A stretch of DNA of 64,000 bases. Source: Candidatus Pantoea deserta. Lineage in GTDB: Bacteria; Pseudomonadota; Gammaproteobacteria; Enterobacterales; Enterobacteriaceae. Each line of letters opens with the position of its first letter. The stretch's first letter is position 1. Shown in pieces: positions 35,394 to 45,318 of the stretch. Where the stretch lies: the NCBI RefSeq assembly GCF_003813865.1, contig NZ_RMVG01000015.1:1-64000 (forward strand). Direction: 5' to 3'. A model generated the notes under the pieces. It saw only the letters and a list, made by a program, of their open reading frames with translations. It made no database searches and was not told where the DNA came from. Both the position numbers and the translations under genes were made by a program.

Positions 35394-36437
35394 ATGACAC
35401 TGATGCGTAGCACCGTAGCCCGAATTCTTACCGCCACTCTCGCCGTAAGCACGGTTTCTGCTTTTGCAGCGACCGATCTGACGGGCGCGGGCGGTACTTT
35501 CCCGGCGCCGGTTTATGCCAAGTGGGCAGCAGAATATCAGCAAGCTACCGGTAGCAAAATTAACTACCAGGGCATCGGCTCATCCGGCGGCGTAAAACAG
35601 ATCATCGCTAAAACCGTGGATTTTGGCGCCTCTGATGCGCCAATGAAAGATGAAGACCTGCAAAAAAATGGCCTGTTCCAGTTCCCGACGGTGATTGGCG
35701 GCGTTGTGCTGGCCGTTAATATTCCGGGCGTGAAATCCGGCGAACTGACGCTCGACGGTAAAACGGTCGGTGACATCTATCTGGGTAAGATCAAAAAGTG
35801 GAACGATGCCGCCATCACTAAGCTGAATCCGGGCGTAAAACTGCCAGACACCAACATCAACGTCGTCCGTCGCGCTGATGGTTCCGGCACCTCTTTCGTC
35901 TTCACCAGCTACCTGGCGAAAGTGAATGAAGAGTGGAGCAGCAAAATCGGCAAAGGCAACACCGTAAACTGGCCGACTGGGCTGGGCGGTAAAGGCAACG
36001 ACGGCGTCGCCGCGTTCGTTCAGCGTCTGCCTGGCTCTATCGGCTATGTGGAATACGCTTACGCTAAGCAGAACAACCTGACCTACACCAAACTGGTTGA
36101 TGCCGACGGCAAGCCGGTCGCGCCGAGCGAAACCAGCTTCTCTAACGCGGCGAAAGGCGCGGACTGGAGCAAATCCTTTGCTCAGGACCTGACCTACCAG
36201 AAAGGCAATGATGCGTGGCCGATCACCTCAACGACCTTCATTCTGATCTACAAAGATCAGGCTAATGCTGAGAAAGGTAGCGAAGTGCTGAAGTTCTTCG
36301 ACTGGGCCTATAAGAATGGCGATAAAACGGCGACCAGCCTGGATTACGCCACCCTGCCGGATAGCGTAACCCAGCAGATTCGCGATGCATGGAAAGCCAA
36401 TATCAAAGACAGTTCAGGCAAAGCGCTTTATCAATAA
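35394..36437 (+). CDS. pstS: Phosphate ABC transporter periplasmic binding protein PstS
   Basis: 347 residues (E. coli 346). Signal peptide with cleavage near AFA/ATD (about residue 25); mature start [14 protein letters not shown]. Phosphate-contact segments [17 protein letters not shown] and [12 protein letters not shown] are conserved. The start at 35394 follows CTGGAGGGAAC; the open frame extends 72 bp upstream through the promoter and is not coding there. Confidence 0.97.
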   Translation: MTLMRSTVARILTATLAVSTVSAFAATDLTGAGGTFPAPVYAKWAAEYQQATGSKINYQGIGSSGGVKQIIAKTVDFGASDAPMKDEDLQKNGLFQFPTVIGGVVLAVNIPGVKSGELTLDGKTVGDIYLGKIKKWNDAAITKLNPGVKLPDTNINVVRRADGSGTSFVFTSYLAKVNEEWSSKIGKGNTVNWPTGLGGKGNDGVAAFVQRLPGSIGYVEYAYAKQNNLTYTKLVDADGKPVAPSETSFSNAAKGADWSKSFAQDLTYQKGNDAWPITSTTFILIYKDQANAEKGSEVLKFFDWAYKNGDKTATSLDYATLPDSVTQQIRDAWKANIKDSSGKALYQ

Positions 36438-36448
36438 GTGAATAACCG

Positions 36449-36493
36449 CCGGATACCTGTCCGGCCGGAACGATGGGCGGTCATTGGCCGCCC
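36449..36493 (+). repeat. pstS-pstC intercistronic hairpins
   Basis: Two small GC hairpins, CCGGA/TCCGG (36449-36464) and GGGCGG/CCGCCC (36475-36493), lie between pstS and pstC without T-tracts. They probably stabilise the pstS message so that the binding protein exceeds the membrane subunits. Confidence 0.55.
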
Positions 36494-36520
36494 TGACAAC
36501 CTTCTGAGAATGAGACTTCT

Positions 36521-37483
36521 ATGGCTGCAACGAAGCCGGCATTCAAAGCCCCCGGTAAGCAAGGTGACATGATTTTCGGCGCGCTGGTTAAACTGGCGGC
36601 GCTGATTGTGCTATTGCTGTTGGGCGGCATTATCGTCTCCCTGATTGTCTCCTCCTGGCCGAGCATTCAGAAATTTGGTTTCTCTTTCCTGTGGTCGAAA
36701 ACCTGGGATGCGCCCAATGAAGAATTTGGCGCGCTGGTGCCTATCTACGGCACCCTTGTCACCTCGTTAATCGCGTTAATTATCGCCGTGCCGGTGAGCT
36801 TTGGCATTGCGCTGTTTCTGACCGAACTGGCGCCCGGCTGGCTGCGTCGTCCGCTTGGCACCGCGATTGAGCTGCTGGCGGCTATTCCCAGCATCGTATA
36901 CGGCATGTGGGGGCTGTTTATCTTCGCTCCTCTGTTTGCCGAATATTTTCAGACGCCGGTGGGTGAGGTGATGTCGGCTATACCTTTTGTCGGCACCCTG
37001 TTTTCCGGGCCGGCTTTTGGTATCGGCATCCTCGCGGCAGGCATCATTCTGGCCATTATGATCATCCCCTATATCGCTTCGGTGATGCGCGATGTGTTTG
37101 AGCAAACGCCGGTCATGATGAAAGAGTCGGCGTACGGCATCGGCTGCACCACCTGGGAAGTTATCTGGCGCATCGTGCTGCCTTTTACCAAAAACGGCGT
37201 GATTGGCGGCGTAATGCTGGGTCTGGGGCGCGCGCTGGGCGAAACCATGGCCGTGACCTTTATCATCGGCAACACCTACCAGCTCGACAGCGCCTCGCTG
37301 TTTATGCCGGGTAACAGCATCACCTCCGCGCTGGCGAATGAATTTGCCGAAGCGGAGTCAGGCGTGCATGTGGCTGCGCTGATGGAGCTGGGACTGATCC
37401 TGTTTGTTATCACCTTTATCGTTCTGGCGATCTCTAAGCTGATGATCCTGCGCCTGACGAAAAGTGAAGGAGCGCGCTCATGA
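36521..37483 (+). CDS. pstC: Phosphate ABC transporter permease PstC
   Basis: 320 residues (E. coli 319), about six membrane helices with the binding-protein-dependent transport EAA loop ([21 protein letters not shown]). Pairs with PstA. Overlaps pstA by ATGA. Confidence 0.97.
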   Translation: MAATKPAFKAPGKQGDMIFGALVKLAALIVLLLLGGIIVSLIVSSWPSIQKFGFSFLWSKTWDAPNEEFGALVPIYGTLVTSLIALIIAVPVSFGIALFLTELAPGWLRRPLGTAIELLAAIPSIVYGMWGLFIFAPLFAEYFQTPVGEVMSAIPFVGTLFSGPAFGIGILAAGIILAIMIIPYIASVMRDVFEQTPVMMKESAYGIGCTTWEVIWRIVLPFTKNGVIGGVMLGLGRALGETMAVTFIIGNTYQLDSASLFMPGNSITSALANEFAEAESGVHVAALMELGLILFVITFIVLAISKLMILRLTKSEGARS

Positions 37484-38370
37484 CCACCATTGAATTACAG
37501 GCTCGCGCCGAACTGGATGCGTCGCGGCGCAAAATGCAGTCCTGGCGCAGCACCAAGAACAAGATCGCGCTGACGCTGTCGCTGCTGACGATGGCCTTTG
37601 GTCTGTTCTGGCTGGTGTGGATCCTGTTCACCACCATCACCCGTGGCGTCGATGGGTTGAGCTGGTCGCTGTTTACCGAATCAACCCCGCCGCCCAATAC
37701 CGCAGGCGGCGGTCTGGCTAACGCCCTGGCGGGCAGCGGCCTGCTGATCTTCTGGTCTACCGTGGTGGGAACGCCGCTGGGGATTCTGGCAGGGGTTTAT
37801 CTGGCGGAATATGGCCGCAAGTCGGCGCTGGCCGAGGTGATCCGCTTTATCAATGACATTTTGCTTTCGGCGCCCTCCATTGTGGTGGGGCTGTTTGTTT
37901 ACACCATCGTGGTGGCGCAGATGCAGCACTTTTCCGGCTGGGCAGGCGTAATCGCGCTGGCGCTGCTGCAAATCCCCATCGTGATCCGCACCACCGAAAA
38001 TATGCTGCGCCTGGTGCCTGACAGTATGCGTGAAGCCGCCTACGCGCTGGGTACGCCGAAATGGAAGATGATCTCCGCCATCACGCTAAAGGCGTCAGTG
38101 TCGGGCATTCTGACCGGCGTCCTGCTGGCGGTGGCCCGTATTGCAGGCGAAACCGCGCCGCTGCTGTTTACCGCGCTGTCGAACCAGTTCTGGTCTACCG
38201 ACATGATGCAGCCGCTGGCGAACCTGCCGGTCACCATCTTTAAATTCGCTATGAGTCCTTTTGCCGAGTGGCAAAGCCTGGCATGGGCGGGCGTACTGAT
38301 TATCACGCTCTGCGTGCTGCTGCTGAACATTCTGGCTCGCGTGATTTTCACCAAGAGCAAACACGGATAA
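37480..38370 (+). CDS. pstA: Phosphate ABC transporter permease PstA
   Basis: 296 residues, same as E. coli. Six membrane helices and the EAA loop [20 protein letters not shown]. Coupled to pstC by the ATGA overlap; pstB follows after 44 bp. Confidence 0.97.
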   Translation: MTTIELQARAELDASRRKMQSWRSTKNKIALTLSLLTMAFGLFWLVWILFTTITRGVDGLSWSLFTESTPPPNTAGGGLANALAGSGLLIFWSTVVGTPLGILAGVYLAEYGRKSALAEVIRFINDILLSAPSIVVGLFVYTIVVAQMQHFSGWAGVIALALLQIPIVIRTTENMLRLVPDSMREAAYALGTPKWKMISAITLKASVSGILTGVLLAVARIAGETAPLLFTALSNQFWSTDMMQPLANLPVTIFKFAMSPFAEWQSLAWAGVLIITLCVLLLNILARVIFTKSKHG

Positions 38371-38402
38371 TTTTCGGCGCTGCCCTGCGCGGCGTTGTTT
38401 AA

Positions 38403-39188
<786 letters not shown>

Positions 39189-39205
39189 TTTATCAGGAGA
39201 TAACC

Positions 39206-39940
39206 ATGGATAACCTTAACCTGAACAAGCATATCTCCGGTCAGTTCAATGCGGAGCTGGAACATATTCGCACCCAGGTGATGATTATGGGCGGTATGGT
39301 TGAGCAGCAGCTTACCGACGCCATCACCGCGATGCACAACCTTGACGGCGAGCTGGCGCAGCGCGTGATCGACGGCGATCAGAAGGTCAATATGATGGAG
39401 GTGGAGATTGATGAAGCCTGCGTGCGCATCATCGCCAAACGTCAGCCTACCGCCAGCGACCTGCGACTGGTAATGGCGATCATCAAGACTATTTCCGAAC
39501 TGGAGCGCATCGGCGACGTGGCGGAGAAAATCAGCCGCACCGCGCTGGAAAAATTCGGCCAGCAGCATATGCCGCTGCTGGTGAGCCTGGAGTCGCTGGG
39601 CCGTCATACCGTCGAGATGCTGCACGACGTGCTGGATGCGTTCGCGCGTATGGATCTCAACGAAGCCATTAATATCTACCGCGAAGATAAAAAGGTCGAT
39701 AAAGAGTACGAAGGCATTGTGCGTCAGTTGATGACCTACATGATGGAAGATCCGCGCACCATTCCCAGCGTGCTGACCGCGCTGTTCTGCGCGCGCGCCA
39801 TTGAGCGCATCGGCGATCGCTGCCAGAACATCTGCGAAATCATCTTCTATTTTGTTAAGGGTCAGGACTTCCGCCACGTTGGCGGCGACAGGCTGGATGA
39901 GCTGCTTTCCGGCGACGACGGCTCTAACAAACCCTCCTGA
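39206..39940 (+). CDS. phoU: Phosphate signalling protein PhoU
   Basis: 244 residues (E. coli 241): two three-helix PhoU domains with E-x-x-x-D metal-binding repeats ([30 protein letters not shown]). It silences PhoR when the Pst transporter is saturated. Last gene of the operon, followed by a terminator. Confidence 0.97.
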   Translation: MDNLNLNKHISGQFNAELEHIRTQVMIMGGMVEQQLTDAITAMHNLDGELAQRVIDGDQKVNMMEVEIDEACVRIIAKRQPTASDLRLVMAIIKTISELERIGDVAEKISRTALEKFGQQHMPLLVSLESLGRHTVEMLHDVLDAFARMDLNEAINIYREDKKVDKEYEGIVRQLMTYMMEDPRTIPSVLTALFCARAIERIGDRCQNICEIIFYFVKGQDFRHVGGDRLDELLSGDDGSNKPS

Positions 39941-39950
39941 TGGCGCTCTG

Positions 39951-39985
39951 CCGTGCGCGCGCTGGCGCACGGCTTGCCGCTTTTT
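39951..39985 (+). terminator. pst-phoU operon terminator
   Basis: CCGTGCGC pairs with GCGCACGG around GCGCTG, then CTTGCCGC and TTTTT, 11 bp after the phoU stop. The T-tract is offset by eight bases from the stem. Confidence 0.65.
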
Positions 39986-40010
39986 CTGTTATACGCAACC
40001 GTTTCCTTTA

Positions 40011-40047
40011 TATAATCAGCACACTTTTTCTTCATTAAGGTGCTGAT
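40011..40047 (+). promoter_or_regulatory. Promoter -10 and leader hairpin of the MFS gene
   Basis: A -10 TATAAT (40011-40016) leads into an inverted repeat ATCAGCAC (40015-40022)/GTGCTGAT (40040-40047) that ends 2 bp before the start codon and folds over the AAGG ribosome site. It could be an operator or an RNA structure limiting translation. No good -35 is visible. Confidence 0.5.
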
Positions 40048-40049
40048 TC

Positions 40050-41285
40050 ATGTCTCTTTCCCGCAGTAAGCAGAGCGTGACGCCTGCAAAGGCGATGCTG
40101 GCCGCGGTCAGTGGTTACGCAATGGATGGATTCGATCTGCTGATCCTGGGATTTATGCTGCCGGCTATTAGCCTGTCGCTGGCGCTGGAACCTTCTCAGG
40201 CGGGTTCGCTGGTGACCTGGACCCTGATTGGCGCAGTCGTCGGCGGCATTCTGTTTGGTCATCTCAGCGATCGCTTCGGGCGCATTCGCATTCTTACGGT
40301 GACGATCCTGATGTTCTCGATCTTCACCGGCTTGTGCGCAGTGGCGCAGGGCTACTGGGATCTGCTGGCGTACCGTACGCTGGCCGGTATGGGGCTGGGC
40401 GGTGAGTTTGGCATCGGCATGGCGCTGATCGCCGAAGCCTGGCCCGTGGAAAAGCGCAACCGCGCCTCGGCATGGGTCGGCATCGGCTGGCAGCTCGGCG
40501 TATTGCTGGCCGCCTTTATTACGCCGCCGCTGCTTGGCGTGATTGGCTGGCGCGGCATGTTTCTGGTCGGGCTGCTGCCTGCCTTGCTGTCATTTGTGCT
40601 GCGGCGCAGCATGGGCGAACCGGAAGCCTTTACCCGTCAGGTGAATCGCACGCCCTCACTTTCCTTTGCCGCCCGGCTGAAAATGCTGGTACAGGATCGT
40701 GCGACGGCAAAGGCCAGTCTGGGCATCTTTATCCTTACCTCGGTACAGAACTTCGGCTACTACGGCCTGATGATCTGGATGCCAAGCTATCTCTCCGCCA
40801 ACTTCGGCTTCAGCCTGACGAAGTCAGGACTCTGGACGGCGGTGACGGTGGTCGGCATGACCTTTGGCATCTGGCTGTTCGGCGTGCTGGCGGACCGCTT
40901 TGCGCGCTGGAAAATTTTCCTGCTGTATCAGTTCGGCGCCGTGGCGATGGTGGTGATCTACGCGCAGTTGCGCGACCCTACGGTGATGCTGTTTACCGGC
41001 GCGCTGATGGGCATGTTCGTCAACGGCATGATCGGCGGCTACGGCGCGCTGATTTCCGATACCTTTCCGCCGCAGGCGCGCGCGACGGCGCAGAACGTGC
41101 TGTTTAACCTGGGGCGCGGCGTCGGCGGTTTCGGTCCGCTGGTGATTGGTCTGCTGGCGGCGAAAATATCCTTTGTGGCGGCGATTACGCTGCTGGCGCT
41201 CATCTACCTGCTGGATATTTTCGCCACGCTGTTTCTGCTGCCGAAAAAGCAGGGCAACGAGGATTCGCTGGGCGCGATTGGCTGA
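40050..41285 (+). CDS. MFS transporter, aromatic-acid:H+ symporter-like
   Basis: 411 residues, 12 predicted membrane helices. The N-terminal DGFDLLILGFMLP (26-38) and motif A GHLSDRFGRIR (70-80) are typical of the AAHS/sialate-type symporter group within the major facilitator superfamily, which includes MhpT and PcaK. The substrate cannot be named from sequence. It is not part of the E. coli locus here, so it is an insertion relative to that order between phoU and yieH, on the same strand as phoU but with its own promoter. Confidence 0.8.
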   Translation: MSLSRSKQSVTPAKAMLAAVSGYAMDGFDLLILGFMLPAISLSLALEPSQAGSLVTWTLIGAVVGGILFGHLSDRFGRIRILTVTILMFSIFTGLCAVAQGYWDLLAYRTLAGMGLGGEFGIGMALIAEAWPVEKRNRASAWVGIGWQLGVLLAAFITPPLLGVIGWRGMFLVGLLPALLSFVLRRSMGEPEAFTRQVNRTPSLSFAARLKMLVQDRATAKASLGIFILTSVQNFGYYGLMIWMPSYLSANFGFSLTKSGLWTAVTVVGMTFGIWLFGVLADRFARWKIFLLYQFGAVAMVVIYAQLRDPTVMLFTGALMGMFVNGMIGGYGALISDTFPPQARATAQNVLFNLGRGVGGFGPLVIGLLAAKISFVAAITLLALIYLLDIFATLFLLPKKQGNEDSLGAIG

Positions 41286-41305
41286 GTGGTTCAGGCCTGC
41301 GGCCG

Positions 41306-41968
41306 TCAGCTGGTTAGCTGCCAGCCGCGCGCCTGCCACAGCGCAGGCAGTTGCGCCATATCCGTAAAGCGCGTCACCAGCGGATGATCGATGCCGGGAT
41401 TGTGCGCGTCGGCGCAGTAGTAGAACACAGGGATGCCCGCTGCGATGCCTGCGCGGGCGCCTGCTTCCGAGTCATCGACCAGAATGCAGCGCTCGACAGG
41501 CACCTGCATCTGTTCAGCGGCGTAGTACATCAGTTCAGGGCGGGGTTTCCAGCTGGAGATGTCATAGCCGCTGTAAAGGCGATCAGCAAACCAGGGCAGC
41601 ATGCCGGTCAGGCCCAGCGAGTGCTGCATCTTCTTTACCGTTCCGTTAGAGACCACGCACATCGGAACGGTGATCTTCTCTATCAGCGCCTTTGCGCCGG
41701 GGATCGGCGTCAGCGACTGGTCAAACAGCCGCGCCACTTCGGCACGGTAGTCGGTTTCGAAACGCTCCTGCGGCAGCGTGGTCTGATGCGCGTGCGCCAC
41801 GTCGCGAATGATGTCGTAGAGTTGCACCCCTTTGTACTTCTCGAACATCTCCTGTAACGAACAGGTAATACCATAGCGCGCAAACGTATTGACGTACGCC
41901 TGGGTACAGAGCAGCTCGCTGTCCACCAGCGTGCCGTCGCAGTCAAAAAACACACAGTCTACTGACAT
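41306..41968 (-). CDS. yieH: HAD phosphatase YieH (6-phosphogluconate phosphatase)
   Basis: 220 residues (E. coli 221). HAD motif I DCDGT with nucleophile D9 and acid D11, motif II VSNG, and motif IV ILVDDSEAGARAG. Small helical cap between motifs I and II. E. coli YieH acts on 6-phosphogluconate and some purine/sugar phosphates. Divergent from adeP, as in E. coli. Confidence 0.92.
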   Translation of the reverse strand: MSVDCVFFDCDGTLVDSELLCTQAYVNTFARYGITCSLQEMFEKYKGVQLYDIIRDVAHAHQTTLPQERFETDYRAEVARLFDQSLTPIPGAKALIEKITVPMCVVSNGTVKKMQHSLGLTGMLPWFADRLYSGYDISSWKPRPELMYYAAEQMQVPVERCILVDDSEAGARAGIAAGIPVFYYCADAHNPGIDHPLVTRFTDMAQLPALWQARGWQLTS

Positions 41969-42031
41969 TTCTCAGGATCCTTCTGTTGCAGGGTAGCCCA
42001 CACTTTAACCTAATCGCCGCGGATTGCGATC

Positions 42032-42047
42032 CCGGAAACGGTTGCGA
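42032..42047. promoter_or_regulatory. PurR-like operator before adeP
   Basis: The minus strand reads TCGCAACCGTTTCCGG, close to the PurR consensus ACGCAAACGTTTTCNT (CGCAA, CGTTT and the following C all match). It lies 70 bp before the adeP start in the yieH-adeP gap. adeP (yieG) is a known PurR target in E. coli, which supports the call. Confidence 0.65.
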
Positions 42048-42116
42048 AAAATCATTGTATTGATGCGGCAAAGCGGTCAGGATACGCGCCGACTTCTTTT
42101 CATCAGGATTGCTGGC

Positions 42117-43430
42117 ATGAGTAAACAAGGCCTTTTGCAGCGCGTATTCAGGCTGCACGAACACGGCACCACGGTGCGTACCGAGATTATTGCCGGTTTC
42201 ACAACTTTCCTGACGATGGTCTACATCGTCTTTGTTAACCCCCAGATCCTTGGCGTGGCGGGAATGGATACGCAGGCGGTTTTTGTCACCACCTGCCTGA
42301 TTGCCGCCTTCGGCAGTATCCTGATGGGGCTGTTCGCTAACCTGCCGGTGGCGCTGGCGCCCGCGATGGGACTCAACGCCTTCTTTGCCTTTGTGGTGGT
42401 CGGCGCGATGGGCTACTCATGGCAGGTGGGCATGGGCGCGATTTTCTGGGGCGCACTGGGACTGCTGATCCTGACGCTGCTGCGCGTGCGCTACTGGATG
42501 ATCGCCAATATTCCGCTGAGCCTGCGCGTGGGGATTACCGCCGGTATCGGCCTGTTTATCGCCATGATGGGGCTGAAAAACGCCGGCATTATCGTGGCGA
42601 ATCCCGACACTATCGCCGCAGTGGGCAACCTGACCTCGCACAGCGTGCTGCTTGGCGCGCTGGGCTTCTTTATCATTGCCGTTCTGGCGTCGCGCAACAT
42701 TCATGCGGCGGTGCTGATTTCCATGGTGGTGACAACGGCGATTGGCTGGGCGGTGGGCGACGTAAAATTCGTTGGCTTGTTTTCCGCGCCGCCTTCTATC
42801 GGCAGCGTGGTCGGTCAGGTCGATATTAAAGGCGCGTTCAATATCGGCATGGCGGGCGTGATCTTCTCCTTTATGCTGGTCAATCTGTTCGACTCTTCCG
42901 GCACCCTGATCGGCGTGACCGATAAAGCGGGCCTGGCGGACGAAAAAGGCACCTTCCCGCGCATGAAGCAGGCGCTGTTTGTCGATAGCTTCAGTTCGGT
43001 AACGGGCGCGCTGGCGGGGACATCGTCAGTGACCGCTTACATCGAAAGCTCTTCCGGCGTGGCGGTGGGTGGCCGCACCGGCCTGATGGCGGTTGTGACC
43101 GGCGTGCTGTTTCTGCTGGTGATGTTCCTGTCGCCGCTGGCGGCAATGGTGCCGGGCTATGCGGCCGCAGGCGCGCTGATCTACGTAGGCGTGCTGATGA
43201 CCGCCAGCCTGTCGCGCGTGCGCTGGGACGATCTGACTGAGGCGGTGCCTGCCTTTGTTACCGCCGCCATGATGCCGTTCAGCTTCTCGATTACCGAAGG
43301 CATTGCGTTGGGCTTTATCGCCTACTGCGTGATGAAGCTCGGCACCGGCCGCTGGCGCGAAATCACGCCGTGCGTGGTGGTGGTGGCGCTGCTGTTCGTT
43401 CTGAAAATCGCGTTTATAGACGCGCATTAA
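42117..43430 (+). CDS. adeP: Adenine permease AdeP (YieG)
   Basis: 437 residues of the AzgA-type nucleobase:cation symporter family, close to E. coli AdeP. Signature segments GFTTFLTMVYIVFVNPQIL, NLPVALAPAMGLNAFFAF and DSFSSVTGALAGTSSVTAYIESSSG. High-affinity adenine uptake. The ATG at 42117 (MSKQGLLQRVF) follows CAGGA. Shares a bidirectional terminator with yieE. Confidence 0.94.
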   Translation: MSKQGLLQRVFRLHEHGTTVRTEIIAGFTTFLTMVYIVFVNPQILGVAGMDTQAVFVTTCLIAAFGSILMGLFANLPVALAPAMGLNAFFAFVVVGAMGYSWQVGMGAIFWGALGLLILTLLRVRYWMIANIPLSLRVGITAGIGLFIAMMGLKNAGIIVANPDTIAAVGNLTSHSVLLGALGFFIIAVLASRNIHAAVLISMVVTTAIGWAVGDVKFVGLFSAPPSIGSVVGQVDIKGAFNIGMAGVIFSFMLVNLFDSSGTLIGVTDKAGLADEKGTFPRMKQALFVDSFSSVTGALAGTSSVTAYIESSSGVAVGGRTGLMAVVTGVLFLLVMFLSPLAAMVPGYAAAGALIYVGVLMTASLSRVRWDDLTEAVPAFVTAAMMPFSFSITEGIALGFIAYCVMKLGTGRWREITPCVVVVALLFVLKIAFIDAH

Positions 43431-43433
43431 AAG

Positions 43434-43460
43434 AAACAGGCCGCTTACGCGGCCTGTTTT
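43434..43460. terminator. Bidirectional terminator between adeP and yieE
   Basis: AAACAGGCCGC/GCGGCCTGTTT, a perfect stem with loop TTAC, has a T-tract on the plus side and an A-rich flank serving the minus side. It sits between converging stops. Confidence 0.88.
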
Positions 43461-44208
43461 ACATCTGGGGATGCGCGCTGCGCTCCAGCGGCGAGCTGGT
43501 CAGACGCAGCGTGCGCGGACCAATATTCGGCTTATTCATCTCCACGTCGCGCAGCGCATGCCACTGGCGCGCCGCATCCACTTCCCATAAGTGCAGACGC
43601 TGCGTGGCAGGCGACAGGGCGCATGACCAGACCAGGGTTGGTTCTGCGTCGCACACCGCCTGAATATCGGGGTAGCTTATCGAGCGCAGGCGTCCGGCTG
43701 CGGGGTGCAGCTGAAGCGACTCCATATGATCGCTACCTTCGCCGGTCAGCTTGAGAATGCTCTGGCGCAGCGTCCAGATCTGCGTCACCGCTTCCATAAA
43801 ATCCTGCTGCGCATTGATCCAGGCGCGCTCGCCAGAGGTCAGCGCCTGCATAAGCTGCTCCTGCGTCTGGCGGCTGTGGGCGCGTACGATCTCCATATCC
43901 AGCCCCGCGCGGCCGCCTTCTTCCGCCAGCAGCACCCCGACCATATTTCCTGCATAAGCGATGCTGAAGTCAGGCAGATCGCGATCGGCAAAGGCTGGCC
44001 GACCATTGCTCTGGGTAATCAGGGCTGGAAGAGTATTAATGCCGTAAACGCGCAGCATAAGCTGAGCCAGCATCAGGCGGGCAATCAGAAAGCGCCCGCG
44101 GCGCTTATCGGGAAGCTGGCGTGCCTGATCCAGCACATCCTGCGGCATGCGCATGGCGTCGGCGGCAATGCCGGGGTCGCCCATCCAACGTACAAAATGA
44201 CTTGCCAT
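43459..44208 (-). CDS. yieE: YieE, phosphopantetheinyl-transferase-like protein
   Basis: 249 residues, the length of E. coli YieE. It has the PPTase superfamily fold markers GLDMEIV (Mg-binding D104 and E106), but the usual WxxKE motif reads WTLRQS (145-150), so the third acidic ligand is glutamine. E. coli YieE is similarly unusual (TLRRS). Enzyme activity is therefore uncertain. The ATG at 44208 is chosen because CGGAG lies 6 nt upstream and homologues begin MA-HF; an in-frame GTG at 44232 lacks such a site. Confidence 0.88.
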   Translation of the reverse strand: MASHFVRWMGDPGIAADAMRMPQDVLDQARQLPDKRRGRFLIARLMLAQLMLRVYGINTLPALITQSNGRPAFADRDLPDFSIAYAGNMVGVLLAEEGGRAGLDMEIVRAHSRQTQEQLMQALTSGERAWINAQQDFMEAVTQIWTLRQSILKLTGEGSDHMESLQLHPAAGRLRSISYPDIQAVCDAEPTLVWSCALSPATQRLHLWEVDAARQWHALRDVEMNKPNIGPRTLRLTSSPLERSAHPQM

Positions 44209-44371
44209 CTGTCGCTCCGTGAAAATGGTCACTTAATCATCAGACGCGCATTGTAAGAATTTTCTGAGCACATTGCATCCGGCATACGTCAGAATGACGC
44301 AATATTCAGAATTGGCTGATTCGGGGCGGGAAAAGGCAGCTGCCGCATCGTGAGGCAGCCGCGCAGGGCTG

Positions 44372-44962
44372 TCAGGCTAACTTGCACGCCTGTTCAAAAG
44401 GCAGACGCGGCAAACGCGGATGCAGCTTTTCATGGTTGCCGTAGCCGAGATTGATCAACATATTGACCTGCCAGCTGCTGTCGGCGAAAAAAGCCTCGTT
44501 GATTTTCGACGGATCGAAGCCCGACATCGGACCGGCATCCAGACCAAGCGCGCGCGCGGCCAGGATCAGATAGCCTGCCTCCAGGCTGCTGTTGCGGAAA
44601 GCCGTCTCTCTGGCCAGCTCCGGGCTGCCGGTAAACCAGCTGCGCGCGTCGGCGTGCGGAAACAGCTGCGGCAGCTGCTCATAGAACGCCATATCATGAG
44701 CCACGATCACCGTAACCGGCGCGGTCATGGTTTTTTCCAGGTTGCCGGATGAGAGCGCAGGCTTCAGCTTCTCTTTGCCTTCCTGCGAGGTCACAAACAC
44801 AAAGCGGCCCGGCGAGCAGTTCGCCGACGTCGGTCCCAGCGCAGTCAGCGCGTAGAGCTGCTCCAGAATGCCCTCTTCCAGCGGTTTATCCTGCCAGTAG
44901 CTATGAGTGCGGGCGTCGTTGAATAGCTGATCTAACGCATGTTGGTCGAGCGGTGAAGGCAT
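44372..44962 (-). CDS. rutE: RutE-like nitroreductase (malonic semialdehyde reductase)
   Basis: 196 residues of the FMN-dependent nitroreductase family, matching E. coli RutE through [14 protein letters not shown] [39 protein letters not shown] and [10 protein letters not shown]. RutE reduces malonic semialdehyde in pyrimidine breakdown. No other rut gene is nearby, so here it stands alone and may serve as a general semialdehyde or nitro reductase. AGGAGAG precedes the start. Confidence 0.88.
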   Translation of the reverse strand: MPSPLDQHALDQLFNDARTHSYWQDKPLEEGILEQLYALTALGPTSANCSPGRFVFVTSQEGKEKLKPALSSGNLEKTMTAPVTVIVAHDMAFYEQLPQLFPHADARSWFTGSPELARETAFRNSSLEAGYLILAARALGLDAGPMSGFDPSKINEAFFADSSWQVNMLINLGYGNHEKLHPRLPRLPFEQACKLA

Positions 44963-45061
44963 TTTACTCTCCTTTGTCAGGCGGAAGCAGCCGCCTAATG
45001 CTTACCTGGGTGGAAGGCGCGGCCGGAAAAGCCGGCGTGGTGTTGCGCTCTGCGAAAGAAA

Positions 45062-45106
45062 TAAAAAAAGCAGAGCCGCAGACTGATGATCAGCCTGCGG
45101 CTCTGC
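45062..45106 (-). terminator. Terminator downstream of mnmE (leftward)
   Basis: On the minus strand GCAGAGCCGCAG/CTGCGGCTCTGC, a 12-bp perfect stem with 13-nt loop, is followed by seven T. It lies 213 bp after the mnmE stop and would also block transcription toward rutE. Confidence 0.85.
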
Positions 45107-45318
45107 CTGTTATACCTCAATGATTTGCCGCCGCCAAATGACAAAGGCGCAAATAACCCGGCGGCAGGCTCTCCGAAATGCGCCAGGACAGACGGGGCCT
45201 GCCGCGGTTCGTCCGGCTGTTGCGCGCGGCGGCTCGTATTCCGCAAGCGGCGGCGCAGCGCCGGACAAGCGTCAAAGACGTCGCGTCCGTCCGGCAGCGG
45301 GTAGAAGAGGGGAAGCGC
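45107..45318. repeat. GC-rich inverted repeats between rutE and mnmE
   Basis: Non-coding stretch with two palindromes: GCGGCAGGC/GCCTGCCGC (45161-45169, 45197-45205) and a REP/BIME-like unit GCCGGAC/GTCCGGC with an inner GCGTC/GACG stem (45260-45295). Likely copies of dispersed intergenic repeats. Confidence 0.6.
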
